The notes under the pieces are model-generated. The model saw nothing but the letters and a program-made list of their open reading frames with translations. It was not told the origin of the DNA and made no database searches. A program made the translations under genes and the position numbers. A stretch of 64,000 nt of DNA, taken from NCBI RefSeq assembly GCF_001375535.1, contig NZ_LN831197.1, positions 2,224,535 through 2,288,534 on the forward strand, in the 5' to 3' direction. This document shows, one piece after another, positions 9,103-18,121 of this stretch (its first letter is position 1; each line of letters starts with the position of its first letter). Source of the DNA: Bacillus niameyensis. GTDB taxonomy: Bacteria > Bacillota > Bacilli > Bacillales > Bacillaceae_C.

Positions 9103-9448
9103 AATCAATGAGACCTAGGCTTATTTGCAAGGCTTCATCTACTTTTTCCATCATTTCTTCGTCTAGATGTGTAATTTTATCCGTTAATCGTTGCTTATCA
9201 ATCGTTCTGATTTGTTCAAGCAATAGGACCGAGTCTCTTTCAAAGCCATATTTTTTGGCATCAATTTCTACATGGGTTGGCAATTTGGCTTTTTGAATCT
9301 GTGCCGTTATAGCGGCGATAATGACTGTTGGGCTAAATCGATTCCCAATATCATTTTGAAGAACCAAAACTGGCCGGACACCACCTTGTTCAGACCCGAC
9401 CACTGGGGATAAGTCGGCGAAATACACATCACCACGCTTTACACTCAA
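9098..9448 (-). CDS. ndoA: EndoA (MazF-type) endoribonuclease toxin
   Basis: A 116-residue PemK/MazF toxin beginning [15 protein letters not shown] with the conserved [16 protein letters not shown] segment. B. subtilis EndoA cleaves single-stranded RNA at UACAU. It starts four bases after its antitoxin gene and is nearly identical in length to the B. subtilis toxin. The pair sits between alr and rsbR as in other Bacilli, so it is a core-genome module rather than a mobile one. Confidence 0.96.
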   Translation of the reverse strand: MSVKRGDVYFADLSPVVGSEQGGVRPVLVLQNDIGNRFSPTVIIAAITAQIQKAKLPTHVEIDAKKYGFERDSVLLLEQIRTIDKQRLTDKITHLDEEMMEKVDEALQISLGLIDF

Positions 9449-9452
9449 AAGA

Positions 9453-9734
9453 TTAGCCTCCGCTTACAAGCCGTTCGACTGTATTTTCTGCTTCATATTC
9501 TGCTTGGATTGCTTCAGATGCAATTGCCAAATTAATTTTTGCCATTTCCATATATCCCCGCCTCATCGATTCCACAATTTGACGCTTTCTGCGTTCACGA
9601 AGATACATTTTTGTAGCACGATAAATAAATTCATCTCGATTAACTTGCTCCAATTCGGCAAAGCCATCTAATTCCGCAATCATTTGTTGCGGTAAGCGGA
9701 TCATGATTTCAGTTTTTGCGCCCGATTCAGACAC
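9453..9734 (-). CDS. ndoAI: EndoAI antitoxin (ribbon-helix-helix)
   Basis: 93 residues. The N-terminal segment [16 protein letters not shown] is a ribbon-helix-helix fold; the C-terminal tail wraps the EndoA dimer. Start is GTG at 9734 with GGAGGTG six bases upstream. No ATG fits better. Confidence 0.94.
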   Translation of the reverse strand: MSESGAKTEIMIRLPQQMIAELDGFAELEQVNRDEFIYRATKMYLRERRKRQIVESMRRGYMEMAKINLAIASEAIQAEYEAENTVERLVSGG

Positions 9735-10042
9735 CGACTACACCTCCACAGTCACTACAAGCCAATATTTTCTTTTATTCAGTTCCGACGGCTAGGATAG
9801 CTCCGTTCCGCCTTTACGATAGGACATCGCATATTGCCAGGTTATGACCTAGTACCTTTTCGCATCAACTAGGACTGCTAATTGCGCCAAAATAAAAAGA
9901 CGTCCTGACTCCGAATACTTTTCTTTAATGATACCATCTTAAGGCACCCATGCATAGGCTAATTTAGGATTTCATCCCTATTATCAACCTATAAATTATT
10001 TTATAATACATATATTTCTGCTTTTCTCGAGAATCTCCTGCA
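9735..10042 (-). promoter_or_regulatory. leader region upstream of ndoAI
   Basis: This 308-bp gap contains no credible ORF. On the minus strand it holds small hairpins (AGGT-CATA-ACCT near 9845; ACGG/CCGT near 9790-9810) and is the only room for the ndoAI promoter. I found no confident -10/-35 pair. Confidence 0.35.
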
Positions 10043-11218
10043 TTAATTGCTAATTTTTTTAAAATTTTCGGCAATAATTTCGGAATTTGAAGAAATTCGA
10101 CTTCCATTTACGATATAAACACGTGGCACCCGATTGGAAATCGTACAAGTAACCTCATAATTTATTGTGCCCAGTTTGTTGGCAATATCATCCACCGAAA
10201 CAGATTGACCTTGCTGACAGCCAATAAGTATGATTGTTGTTCCAACAGGTATGTGACGAGGAAGCCTAATCATTGTCTGATCCATACATATTCTTCCAAC
10301 AATAGGAACCATTTCACCGTTTGCCAGTACTTTCATTCCTTGTAGCCTTCTAATCCATCCATCCGCATAACCAATCGGAATCGTTGCAAGCCATTCCTCT
10401 TCATTGGCTGTGTAAGTTGCCCCATAACCTACTTTTTCTCCAGCAATGAGTTTCTTTATATACGTTATTTTAGTTTTTAAAGAAAAAGCCTCTTTTAATT
10501 TGAATGGCAATTGCGTCTTGATTTCTTCGGACGGAGATAATCCATAAGCCGCTATACCGATTCTAACCGCATTAAAAATGGAATCAATGTGAACTAAAGC
10601 TGCCGCACTATTAGCAGCATGTACATATGGAGGAAATGCTTTTAACATTTTCAGAAAATGTTTAAATCGAGTTAACTGCTCCTTATAATAGCTGTCTTCC
10701 ACTTGATCGGCAGTAGCGAAATGTGTAAAGATGCCTTCAAAGTAAAAGGAATCGGATTGTTGTAAAGCATCCTCAATCTGCTGTAATTCATTTTCTTCTT
10801 TTATTCCTATTCGATTCATGCCAGTATCACATTTTATATGGACATGAAGCTTCGTATCTGTGGTAATACTTTCCTCGGCTTTCAGAAGCCATTCATGTTG
10901 AAAAACAGTTAAAGAAATATTTTTTTCGGCTGCAATCCCAGCATCCTTAGGCCGTGTGGCACCTAACACAAGAATCGGAGCCGTAATCCCACTGTCTCTT
11001 AGCGCAAGAGCCTCGTCTAAAAAGGCTACTAGGAGACCGTGTGCCCCAGCAGCAAGTACAGTTCTTGCCACTTGTACATCTCCATGTCCATAACCATTCG
11101 CTTTTACTGCAACAAACACCTTCGTATCATTCGGAAGCTGATTCCGAATTTCAGTTAAATTATAAAAAATAGCGTCTAAATTAATTTCCGCCCAAGTATC
11201 GCGATAAAATTCTTCCAC
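10043..11218 (-). CDS. alr: alanine racemase
   Basis: 391-residue PLP-dependent racemase making D-alanine for the cell wall. The PLP lysine is in AVKANGYGHG near the N-terminus; the AAYGLSP and GYGATYT segments and the C-terminal beta domain (GRICMDQTM) are present. I chose GTG at 11218, giving VEEFYRDTWAEI, because AGGAAG stands upstream and the length then matches B. subtilis Alr (389). The longer frame from 11287 carries an unlikely leader. Confidence 0.94.
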   Translation of the reverse strand: MEEFYRDTWAEINLDAIFYNLTEIRNQLPNDTKVFVAVKANGYGHGDVQVARTVLAAGAHGLLVAFLDEALALRDSGITAPILVLGATRPKDAGIAAEKNISLTVFQHEWLLKAEESITTDTKLHVHIKCDTGMNRIGIKEENELQQIEDALQQSDSFYFEGIFTHFATADQVEDSYYKEQLTRFKHFLKMLKAFPPYVHAANSAAALVHIDSIFNAVRIGIAAYGLSPSEEIKTQLPFKLKEAFSLKTKITYIKKLIAGEKVGYGATYTANEEEWLATIPIGYADGWIRRLQGMKVLANGEMVPIVGRICMDQTMIRLPRHIPVGTTIILIGCQQGQSVSVDDIANKLGTINYEVTCTISNRVPRVYIVNGSRISSNSEIIAENFKKISN

Positions 11219-11292
11219 AAACGAGTCACTTCCTAAAGCTTTTGATTGAATGGTTATAATTATCAAACTCACATAGAGAGTTGTCAAATAAG

Positions 11293-11502
11293 AAAAGCGG
11301 AAAGCGGCGTTTTGCGACGTACGAACTTTTTATTATTAGGATGAACGGCTAAAGACGCGCCGTCCTGGCGCAACGCCGTTCTGACCAACGTCCTGTTGGC
11401 CTGAGATAAAGGAAACACAGTGAGCCTGATAAGGCGAACTGATGTTGACTTATCGTAGGAAGAAGCTGAAAGTTCGCTAGTCGCTGCCGCTTGTAGCTAG
11501 AC
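11293..11502 (+). repeat. foldback element copy 1 (long form)
   Basis: About 210 bp from GAAAAGCGG to GAGCTAGAC-like TAGCTAGAC. Arms pair as AGCGGC/GCCGCT, GCGAC/GTCGC and CGAACTTT/AAAGTTCG; an apical helix pairs CAGT/ACTG around GCCT-GATA-AGGC. A 60-bp insert characteristic of the long form adds hairpins AACGGC/GCCGTT and CCAACGTCCTGTTGG. It lies between the minus-strand genes ydcC and alr. Confidence 0.85.
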
Positions 11503-11506
11503 AAAG

Positions 11507-11714
11507 AAAAGCGTAAGGTGGCGTTTAGCGACGTACGAACTTTTTATTATTAGGATGAACGGCTAAAGACGCGCCGTCCTGGCGCAACGCCGTTCTGACC
11601 AACGTCCTGTTGGCCCGAGATAAAGGAAACACAGTGAGCCTGATAAGGCGAACTGATGTTGACTTATCGTAGGAAGAAGCTGAAAGTTCGCTAGTCACTG
11701 TCGCCTGAAGCTAC
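11507..11714 (+). repeat. foldback element copy 2 (long form)
   Basis: Direct tandem repeat of copy 1, beginning four bases after it and nearly identical in the middle. The outer arms have decayed: the 3' arm reads GTCACTGTCGCC instead of GTCGCTGCCGC, breaking one pair. Confidence 0.85.
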
Positions 11715-11816
11715 GATAAGGTAAAGGCGTTTATTTCAATTGTAACCTATTGTAGGAGAATCATCCTTCAAAACCGGAAATTAGATTTTGGCAGAAGGAC
11801 ATAACATTTTTTCACA

Positions 11817-11856
11817 AAGAAAAACAGACCTATTACAAGAAAAGGCCTGCAAGAAA
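11817..11856 (-). terminator. terminator after ydcC
   Basis: CAGGCCT/AGGTCTG stem with wobble pairs followed by TTTTTC on the minus strand. Confidence 0.7.
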
Positions 11857-11868
11857 ATTCCATATACC

Positions 11869-12891
11869 TTATTTTATTGCCCCACCTTGAACTGATTTAG
11901 CAACCATGACCATTTCTTCTGGTGATAAATCATTAGAAATGACCATATAGTCCACACCACTGTCAGTCCAACTGATCGATCCATCTGTCAATGCTCCAAT
12001 GGCAAAACCAAGATCAACCATTTCACCATTCATCTGAACGATTTCCATTGTGGAAGTAGGTATCGCTTCAGCAGCTTCCTGGAAAATCGTAAACGACTTC
12101 TCACCCGTATAAGATAATAATACCCGTTTCCCATTTTCAGTCATAACTGTCTTTTCATCATGAAGATCGACTCCTGGGATTTCCGCCATAGAATACTTGA
12201 CTGTGAACTCTTCTTTTTCATCTAGATTTCCCATAACTGGGAGAATTTCAAGTTGAGCACTTGTCATACTATTCTTCGCATCAAAGGAATTCTCATCAAA
12301 TTTAGCATTAAAGTCCGCTTTGGCAAATTCCACTGTTAAAACAGGTTGTTGATTAGTATCCATAACTTTTACACTGACAGGTTCGAGAGTACCCTTTTTG
12401 AAGGTAATCTCTTGGGTAGGTAACATATTTTTGTTTTGATAGCGTGTTTTCGTCTTAAAGATATAATGGTCTTTTTCCGCTTTGAACGTAGCTTCCTTAT
12501 CATCCAAAATATCTTTTACGAGCGATCCGTATAAGTAGGCTTGGCTACTATTGTCTGGCCATTCACTTTGAAAACGATAGCTTTTGTTCAAGGCCGGAGT
12601 AAGTACGAAAACTCCATTTTTATTACGGACAATCATCTGACTTTGTTCCTTTTCAGGTTTCTTTAAATGGACACGATAATTACCTGGTTTTTCATGCCAG
12701 ACATCAATATTATAGGTTTGAGGCTCATTCCCGACTGTTAATGTCATTTTCGCCTCAACCTTATACCCCTTTAAATTCTCTACCTTTTTCTGTAAATCCT
12801 TTGTTACATCTTCCTGCGATTTAGCACCACAGGCTGAGAGCATCACGATTGCTACGAGCATCAAACCAAAAAACCAAAGCCCCTTTCTCAT
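11869..12891 (-). CDS. ydcC: YdcC-like sporulation-associated lipoprotein
   Basis: A 340-residue secreted lipoprotein. A short charged start, hydrophobic stretch and lipobox LSAC (Cys about 21) precede a LolA-like beta-sheet domain. It matches B. subtilis YdcC by sequence and place; that gene is sigma-E dependent, and the function is unknown. Resemblance to outer-membrane lipoprotein carriers is structural only, since this is a Gram-positive. Confidence 0.88.
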   Translation of the reverse strand: MRKGLWFFGLMLVAIVMLSACGAKSQEDVTKDLQKKVENLKGYKVEAKMTLTVGNEPQTYNIDVWHEKPGNYRVHLKKPEKEQSQMIVRNKNGVFVLTPALNKSYRFQSEWPDNSSQAYLYGSLVKDILDDKEATFKAEKDHYIFKTKTRYQNKNMLPTQEITFKKGTLEPVSVKVMDTNQQPVLTVEFAKADFNAKFDENSFDAKNSMTSAQLEILPVMGNLDEKEEFTVKYSMAEIPGVDLHDEKTVMTENGKRVLLSYTGEKSFTIFQEAAEAIPTSTMEIVQMNGEMVDLGFAIGALTDGSISWTDSGVDYMVISNDLSPEEMVMVAKSVQGGAIK

Positions 12892-13183
12892 TTTTTCAGC
12901 CCCTTTATTATCTCATTTGTCCATAAAAGAAAAGAGAAAGCTGCTGCGAGATAATTAATCATCACATTTTTTCCACTCGCGACCGTTCCGCTAAAGTGTA
13001 GTAATCACCCCCAGCTAACCCCCTCTTTCCCAAGCATTAAAAATATATGAGACAAGTATGGACAATATGTCAAGATTGGGAAGAAAAGCGGTAGCAACCG
13101 TTACTTAACGATTTGTTCACCTATTATATGCTTAGAATTCCTTTACACAATACAAAAGCCTATCAATTCGTACTGCTTCACTC
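12892..13183. other. intergenic between acpS and ydcC
   Basis: 292 bp with no ORF of note. It should hold the ydcC promoter on the minus strand. I could not identify a reliable sigma-E -10/-35 pair. Confidence 0.4.
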
Positions 13184-13534
13184 TTATCCTTCAATAACAA
13201 CCTGAGCAGCGGCATATTGATGTGTATGAGTAATTGATACGTGGGGGTTAGCAAATTCCGGTTTCACAATCCACGGCTTTCCATTTTCATCTGTGCCTAT
13301 TTCGATATCTAAAAAAGATAGATGACTGCCTATGCCTGTACCCCTTGCTTTTGCATAGGCTTCTTTTGCGGCAAATCGTCCTGCTAAATATTCAACTTTT
13401 CGCCTATTTGAAAGGCGCTCATAACTCTTTAACTCATTTACCGTTAATATCCGCTTCGAAAAGCGCTCTTGGCGAATACTCAAATTTGCAATTCGCTCTA
13501 CTTCCACAATATCTAAGCCAATCCCAATTATCAT
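13184..13534 (-). CDS. acpS: holo-[acyl-carrier-protein] synthase
   Basis: 116-residue phosphopantetheinyl transferase that activates ACP from CoA. Motifs MIIGIGLDIVEVERI (metal Asp8) and FAAKEAYAKARGTG are intact. The start at 13534 follows AAAGGAG by eight bases; the frame extends further upstream without a ribosome site. It is divergent from the rhomboid gene. Confidence 0.95.
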   Translation of the reverse strand: MIIGIGLDIVEVERIANLSIRQERFSKRILTVNELKSYERLSNRRKVEYLAGRFAAKEAYAKARGTGIGSHLSFLDIEIGTDENGKPWIVKPEFANPHVSITHTHQYAAAQVVIEG

Positions 13535-13643
13535 GAATATTTCTCCTTTGATCATTCTATGTATAGTAAAAAAGTTGTTCATCTAGCATATTTCCTTTAT
13601 GCTAATGAAAAGTATACTGCAGCTCCTGAAAGGAGAAGAGTCC

Positions 13644-14246
13644 ATGTTTGTTAGAACAGAAAGTTTTAAACAATTCCTTAAATTTTATCCAATAATCTCT
13701 GTCATAATCGCAATCCATATAATCCTTTTCTCCATGATACATTTGCCTATTTTCCCTGGTAGAGCTATTTTCGAATCGTTAGTTGGGGTGAATTTTCTCA
13801 TTACTGAGGGGGAATACTGGCGCCTCGTTACACCGATATTTGTCCATATTGCCTTTGCACATCTTTTATTCAATTCATTTTCCCTAATATTATTTGGCCC
13901 GGCACTTGAGAAGGCCTTAGGAAAGCTAATGTTTATTGTTGTCTATTTAGCATGTGGGATTGGCGCCAATATTGCAACATTGCTTGTCCACCCACCAAAC
14001 TATAGTCATATCGGGGCAAGTGGCGCGATTTTTGGGTTGTTCGGAGTCTATTTAGCAGTCATTTTATTTAAAAAAGAATATATGCCTATTCAAGGAAAGC
14101 AAGTTATTCTTCCCATAGCAGTCATTAGTATCGTCATGACGTTTTTCACATCTAATGTCAACATAGCTGGACATATATTCGGATTGATTAGCGGATTGTT
14201 AATTGGAAGAATTCTTCTACATTTCCGGCCAATTCGCTTTAGATAA
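13644..14246 (+). CDS. rhomboid family intramembrane serine protease (YdcA-like)
   Basis: 200-residue membrane protein with about six TM helices. The catalytic serine lies in GASGAIFG (Ser about 127) and the histidine in AGHIFG (about 178); the WRLVTPIFVH segment of loop 1 is present. ATG at 13644 follows AAGGAGAAGAGTCC. Position next to acpS matches B. subtilis ydcA. The natural substrate is unknown. Confidence 0.92.
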   Translation: MFVRTESFKQFLKFYPIISVIIAIHIILFSMIHLPIFPGRAIFESLVGVNFLITEGEYWRLVTPIFVHIAFAHLLFNSFSLILFGPALEKALGKLMFIVVYLACGIGANIATLLVHPPNYSHIGASGAIFGLFGVYLAVILFKKEYMPIQGKQVILPIAVISIVMTFFTSNVNIAGHIFGLISGLLIGRILLHFRPIRFR

Positions 14247-14271
14247 CTTCCAACCGCTTACACTATGTAAA

Positions 14272-14302
14272 ATCCGTGAGAAAACTATTCTTTCTCACGG
14301 AT
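14272..14302. terminator. bidirectional terminator, rhomboid/ydbT
   Basis: Stem ATCCGTGAGAAA/TTTCTCACGGAT between convergent genes. The ydbT stop codon lies inside the hairpin. Confidence 0.75.
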
Positions 14303-15769
14303 GACATTCATTTTTTCGGATGGACGATACCATTCAAATATGGTCTGGGCGTCCTTTTTGTTTATATGTCTAACTCCAGCCCCTCCGCTTCCACCGCTCA
14401 TTACCGCGGTCGCGACGCTTCTAAGGTTTGCTCGTTCTTGAAACCAATTAGCAAACAAATCTAACGACTGCATCCGATTCTTTTTCACAAAAAATGTTTC
14501 CTGTTGAATCCATCTACTTCTCAATGTAAGTTGATCTTCCGTAATGTTCCAGCCCGCAGAACGGTATTGTAATATTCCAAGTAGCCAAGCTCCAACGATC
14601 AATAAGATACCTAGTAAACTATAAGGCCATAACCAAATCGACAGTATACACGTTAAAATCGCCGCGAACAAAGTTTTTATAAAAAAGAACCGATATTTTG
14701 CCCTTTTAGGAACGCCAATGAAATCGAGATCAAATGTATAATCCGGCAGTGCTTCCTTTAGAAAACGACTTACATCCTTTTTCTTGACTACTGGCATTAT
14801 TAGTCCTTCAATTTGACTTTCATCCGGAATAGAACTGCCAGCATACTCAACTGATACACTTGCATAGCCAAATGGCTGTCTGAATAAACTTTCACTTATT
14901 TTCACAGCTTGTATTCTCCGAATCGGAATCGTAGTTGTTCGCTTTTCTAAAAGCCCACGAGTAATCACCATTTCGTTATTTACTAAATTCAATGTGAAGT
15001 CATTATATTTTAGATATGCCCACGTAACTGATATAAGCCAAGAGACAATTAACATCGCTATGACAATGAAAATGACGATCCATAGTCCAGCTCTTGCAAT
15101 ATTCTCCACTTCTTTAAAAACCTTATCAAAAGGCAGCAAGTCTTGAAATTGAGCCCCAAAAGCAATAATTGCTGAAATAATTACACCTGCACGTCCTGAT
15201 GTTGAAGCGAAAAATAACAACTGCTTGCGTGAGATTTTATAAAGTATTGTTTCGTTGGAAAAGACTGCATTCTTTTCACTAACTTCTTCAGTTGGTATTT
15301 TCTCATTATCTTTCGCCTCTGCAATGATTCGACGAATTTCCATCGCATCTGTCTTTTTTATAGCGGTCATCTCTGCTTCAGATTCGTCTTGACCTCCACC
15401 TGCAGTTTCTACTTTTACCTTAACTAACCCGAAAGGACGATGTAAAATATTTTCTGAGAAGTCGAGGCTTTGAATTCTCTCAAACGGGATATAACGTTTC
15501 TTTTTAACAAATAGACCATGTTCAATTCGCAGCTCATTGTCCTCTATTCGATATGTATACCGTGCCCATTTTAATGTGTTTGTTATGCTCATGATGATTA
15601 AAGCAACCGCTACAAACAGGACGGGACTGTATCTAACCCAATAACTATCAGATGGTTCCTTAAAAAAGAGAATAAAGAAGTAAATAAATATTGGAACAAT
15701 AATTTCCTTAATGTTCTTTCCTATGGTGAGAATAATTGTAATTGGATGCAATCTTTTCGGTTCAAACAT
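14285..15769 (-). CDS. ydbT: YdbT-like PH-domain membrane protein
   Basis: 494 residues with several TM pairs and three bacterial PH (DUF304/bPH2) domains, each beginning near an IP(F/I)(E/R)RI-Q-like strand: YIPFERIQSLD near residue 85, TIPIRRIQAVK near 285 and FFVKKNRMQSLD near 420. Its ATG overlaps the ydbS stop by eight bases. B. subtilis YdbS/YdbT contribute to resistance to some antimicrobial peptides; the mechanism is unclear. Confidence 0.9.
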   Translation of the reverse strand: MFEPKRLHPITIILTIGKNIKEIIVPIFIYFFILFFKEPSDSYWVRYSPVLFVAVALIIMSITNTLKWARYTYRIEDNELRIEHGLFVKKKRYIPFERIQSLDFSENILHRPFGLVKVKVETAGGGQDESEAEMTAIKKTDAMEIRRIIAEAKDNEKIPTEEVSEKNAVFSNETILYKISRKQLLFFASTSGRAGVIISAIIAFGAQFQDLLPFDKVFKEVENIARAGLWIVIFIVIAMLIVSWLISVTWAYLKYNDFTLNLVNNEMVITRGLLEKRTTTIPIRRIQAVKISESLFRQPFGYASVSVEYAGSSIPDESQIEGLIMPVVKKKDVSRFLKEALPDYTFDLDFIGVPKRAKYRFFFIKTLFAAILTCILSIWLWPYSLLGILLIVGAWLLGILQYRSAGWNITEDQLTLRSRWIQQETFFVKKNRMQSLDLFANWFQERANLRSVATAVMSGGSGGAGVRHINKKDAQTIFEWYRPSEKMNVIREKE

Positions 15770-16250
15770 CTTCTTCTGCCACCCTTGCAAGGCGAGATAT
15801 CGCATGTCTCATCTCTTCCGCCTCTTCCAAGTCAACAGCAGGAATTTCATGTTGAGTTGCTGCCGTTGAAATTTGAATTGTAGCGAGCTTGTATTTACGA
15901 AGAATTGGCCCTTGCACCGTATCCACATGTTGAACTCTCACCATCGGAACTAACGTGCGAGTAATGACAAATACGCCATGTTGCAGCTCTATTTCTTGTT
16001 CTCTAACTTCATATCTCCATCTCCGCCATCTAATTCCAGGTATGATCCATGTCATTAAAAGAGTAAAAAGAAGAACTAAGACTATTCCAATAAGACCAAT
16101 CCATATCCAAGCCGCCCAATCGAAAAAATAGGCAATTGCTATAAACGCAATTAAAATGATCCATAACACTAAAGATAAAATCCCACCAGATATACGCCAC
16201 ACTTTTAAACCGCGCTTGGAAATCATTTTCCTCGGCTGCTTACTTTCCAT
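15762..16250 (-). CDS. ydbS: YdbS-like PH-domain membrane protein
   Basis: A 162-residue protein with two TM helices (about 25-75) followed by one bacterial PH domain containing TLVPMVRVQHVDTVQGPI. ATG at 16250 has AGGAGG seven bases upstream. Coupled to ydbT by an eight-base overlap, suggesting a complex of the two products. Confidence 0.9.
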   Translation of the reverse strand: MESKQPRKMISKRGLKVWRISGGILSLVLWIILIAFIAIAYFFDWAAWIWIGLIGIVLVLLFTLLMTWIIPGIRWRRWRYEVREQEIELQHGVFVITRTLVPMVRVQHVDTVQGPILRKYKLATIQISTAATQHEIPAVDLEEAEEMRHAISRLARVAEEDV

Positions 16251-16359
16251 CCGCCTGCCTCCTTTTCTATAATCTTCCTTTTTTATACGATTCATTTGTT
16301 GAATAAGTTCCAAAAAACAGAAATCGTTACTATAAAATAATTTAAAACAGCTTTATGTA

Positions 16360-16392
16360 AAAAAAGCAATCGGCGGATTCCGATTGCTTTTA
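16360..16392. terminator. bidirectional terminator, cshA/ydbS
   Basis: Stem AAAGCAATCGG/CCGATTGCTTT flanked by A- and T-runs between cshA and ydbS. Confidence 0.85.
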
Positions 16393-16477
16393 ATTGCACA
16401 GAGGACTGTGATTTGTTATGATCGCTTACCATTTTTAGCGAATGTAACCCGTTTTATTTTCGGCTAATATCCGTTTT

Positions 16478-17926
16478 TTAGCGTTTGCCAGATCGGCGTT
16501 GCGGTTTGCGGTTTCCTTTGTAAGAAGGTTTTTGACCGGATTTTCCGCGACGATTACGGTTGCCACCGTTTCCGCCTCCGCCTTGGTATGAATCTCGTTT
16601 CGATGGAAGTGGACGTTCTTCCGTTATTTGAACCGGTGTTTTATCAGGTTCTTTTGTTAAAACTTTTAGTGCTGCCGCAACGATTGCTGTGGCATCATCA
16701 TATTCTGTTAGAAGTTCATTAGCTACAACTTTATAATCATCGAAGCTTCCTTCTTTGATTACTTCTTCCAATTGCTCCTTAGCAGCACGTTGTTGACCTT
16801 CAAGAGCTTCATCATATGTTGGTGGACGCATTGGTTGCATGCGTTTTTTCGTTGTTTGCTCCACGATTCGAAGGTAACCCATTTCGCGAGGACTTACAAA
16901 CGTAATGGCCATCCCTTCTTTCCCAGCGCGTCCTGTACGGCCAATTCGGTGAACATAGCTTTCTGGATCTTGAGGGATATCGTAGTTATATACATGGGTA
17001 ACCCCGGAAATATCTAAACCACGAGCAGCTACATCTGTTGCCACAAGGACATCAATGCGTCCATCTTTAAATTTCTTTAGGACAGACAAACGCTTCGCTT
17101 GGCTTAAATCACCGTGAATTCCTTCTGCAGCATAACCTCTGAGTGTAAGAGCATTTGATAATTCGTCTACACGTCGTTTTGTCCGACCAAAGACGATGGC
17201 AAGTTCAGGAGACTGAACATCAATCAACCGAGCTAGCACATCAAATTTTTCTCTTTCATGAACTTTAACAAAATATTGTTCAATTAATGGAACAGTCATT
17301 TCTTTTGCTTCAACACGAACGACTTCTGGCGATTTCATGAAACGCTCAGCAATTTTACGAATCGGTGTCGGCATCGTTGCTGAAAAGAGCAATGTCTGTC
17401 TTTCATCTGGAACAGTTTTGAGAATAGATTCAATATCATCAATGAATCCCATGTTCAACATTTCATCCGCTTCATCTAAAATAAGCGTATGAACTTGATC
17501 TAATTTCAATGTTCTGCGGTTAATATGATCCAAAATTCGTCCAGGTGTTCCAACAATAATATGGGGACCCTTTTTTAGTGCCCGAATCTGACGTTGTATA
17601 TCTGATCCACCATAGACAGCAAGTACACGGATACGGGCATCTTGCCCAATTCTATATAATTCTTCAGATACCTGAATAGCAAGTTCCCGAGTTGGAGCAA
17701 TAATAATTCCTTGTACATACTGGGATTTTACGTCGATTTTTTCAATTAAAGGTATTCCGAATGCGGCGGTTTTACCTGTACCAGTTTGCGCCTGCCCAAT
17801 TAAATCTTTACCTTGCATGCTTAATGGAATGGTCTTTGCTTGAATAGGTGTTGCTTCTTCAAAGCCCATTCGATTAACTGCTTTTAAAAGAGCGGGGCTT
17901 AAATTAAGTTCTGCAAACTTCGTCAA
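16478..17926 (-). CDS. cshA: DEAD-box RNA helicase CshA
   Basis: 482-residue ATP-dependent helicase acting in ribosome assembly and mRNA turnover. Visible motifs are the Q motif (FEEATPIQ), Walker [15 protein letters not shown] in [13 protein letters not shown] in LFSATMP and motif [13 protein letters not shown] Gly/Arg/Lys-rich tail (about 445-482) fits RNA binding. The start is a TTG at 17926 with AAAGGAG about eleven bases upstream, which suggests modest translation. Confidence 0.95.
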   Translation of the reverse strand: MTKFAELNLSPALLKAVNRMGFEEATPIQAKTIPLSMQGKDLIGQAQTGTGKTAAFGIPLIEKIDVKSQYVQGIIIAPTRELAIQVSEELYRIGQDARIRVLAVYGGSDIQRQIRALKKGPHIIVGTPGRILDHINRRTLKLDQVHTLILDEADEMLNMGFIDDIESILKTVPDERQTLLFSATMPTPIRKIAERFMKSPEVVRVEAKEMTVPLIEQYFVKVHEREKFDVLARLIDVQSPELAIVFGRTKRRVDELSNALTLRGYAAEGIHGDLSQAKRLSVLKKFKDGRIDVLVATDVAARGLDISGVTHVYNYDIPQDPESYVHRIGRTGRAGKEGMAITFVSPREMGYLRIVEQTTKKRMQPMRPPTYDEALEGQQRAAKEQLEEVIKEGSFDDYKVVANELLTEYDDATAIVAAALKVLTKEPDKTPVQITEERPLPSKRDSYQGGGGNGGNRNRRGKSGQKPSYKGNRKPQRRSGKR

Positions 17927-18121
17927 TGCTTCTCAATCTCCTTTGATTCCTACAAATTGAGACATTATATGCCTCTCTGGATTTTGTCCCAGTCCTACTG
18001 CGTTTTTAAAGCGTCCTTAAATGAAACGAATGCAAAAAATTGTAAACGATGTTGATAATTCTATCATTAATTGTTTTTGAATACAATTTTGGTTCGTAGT
18101 AAAATTTGGTAAGTGGCGGTT

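Noticed and set aside
9098-9734. Toxin-antitoxin pair as part of a mobile or defence island
   Set aside because: EndoA/EndoAI lies between alr and rsbR exactly as in B. subtilis, so it is core genome.
11293-11714. Possible CRISPR array or coding repeat
   Set aside because: Only two units of about 210 bp without unique spacers, and each unit folds on itself; they belong to a dispersed family found at other loci.
16772-17017. Plus-strand frame within cshA
   Set aside because: Antisense shadow with no ribosome site; cshA is complete on the other strand.
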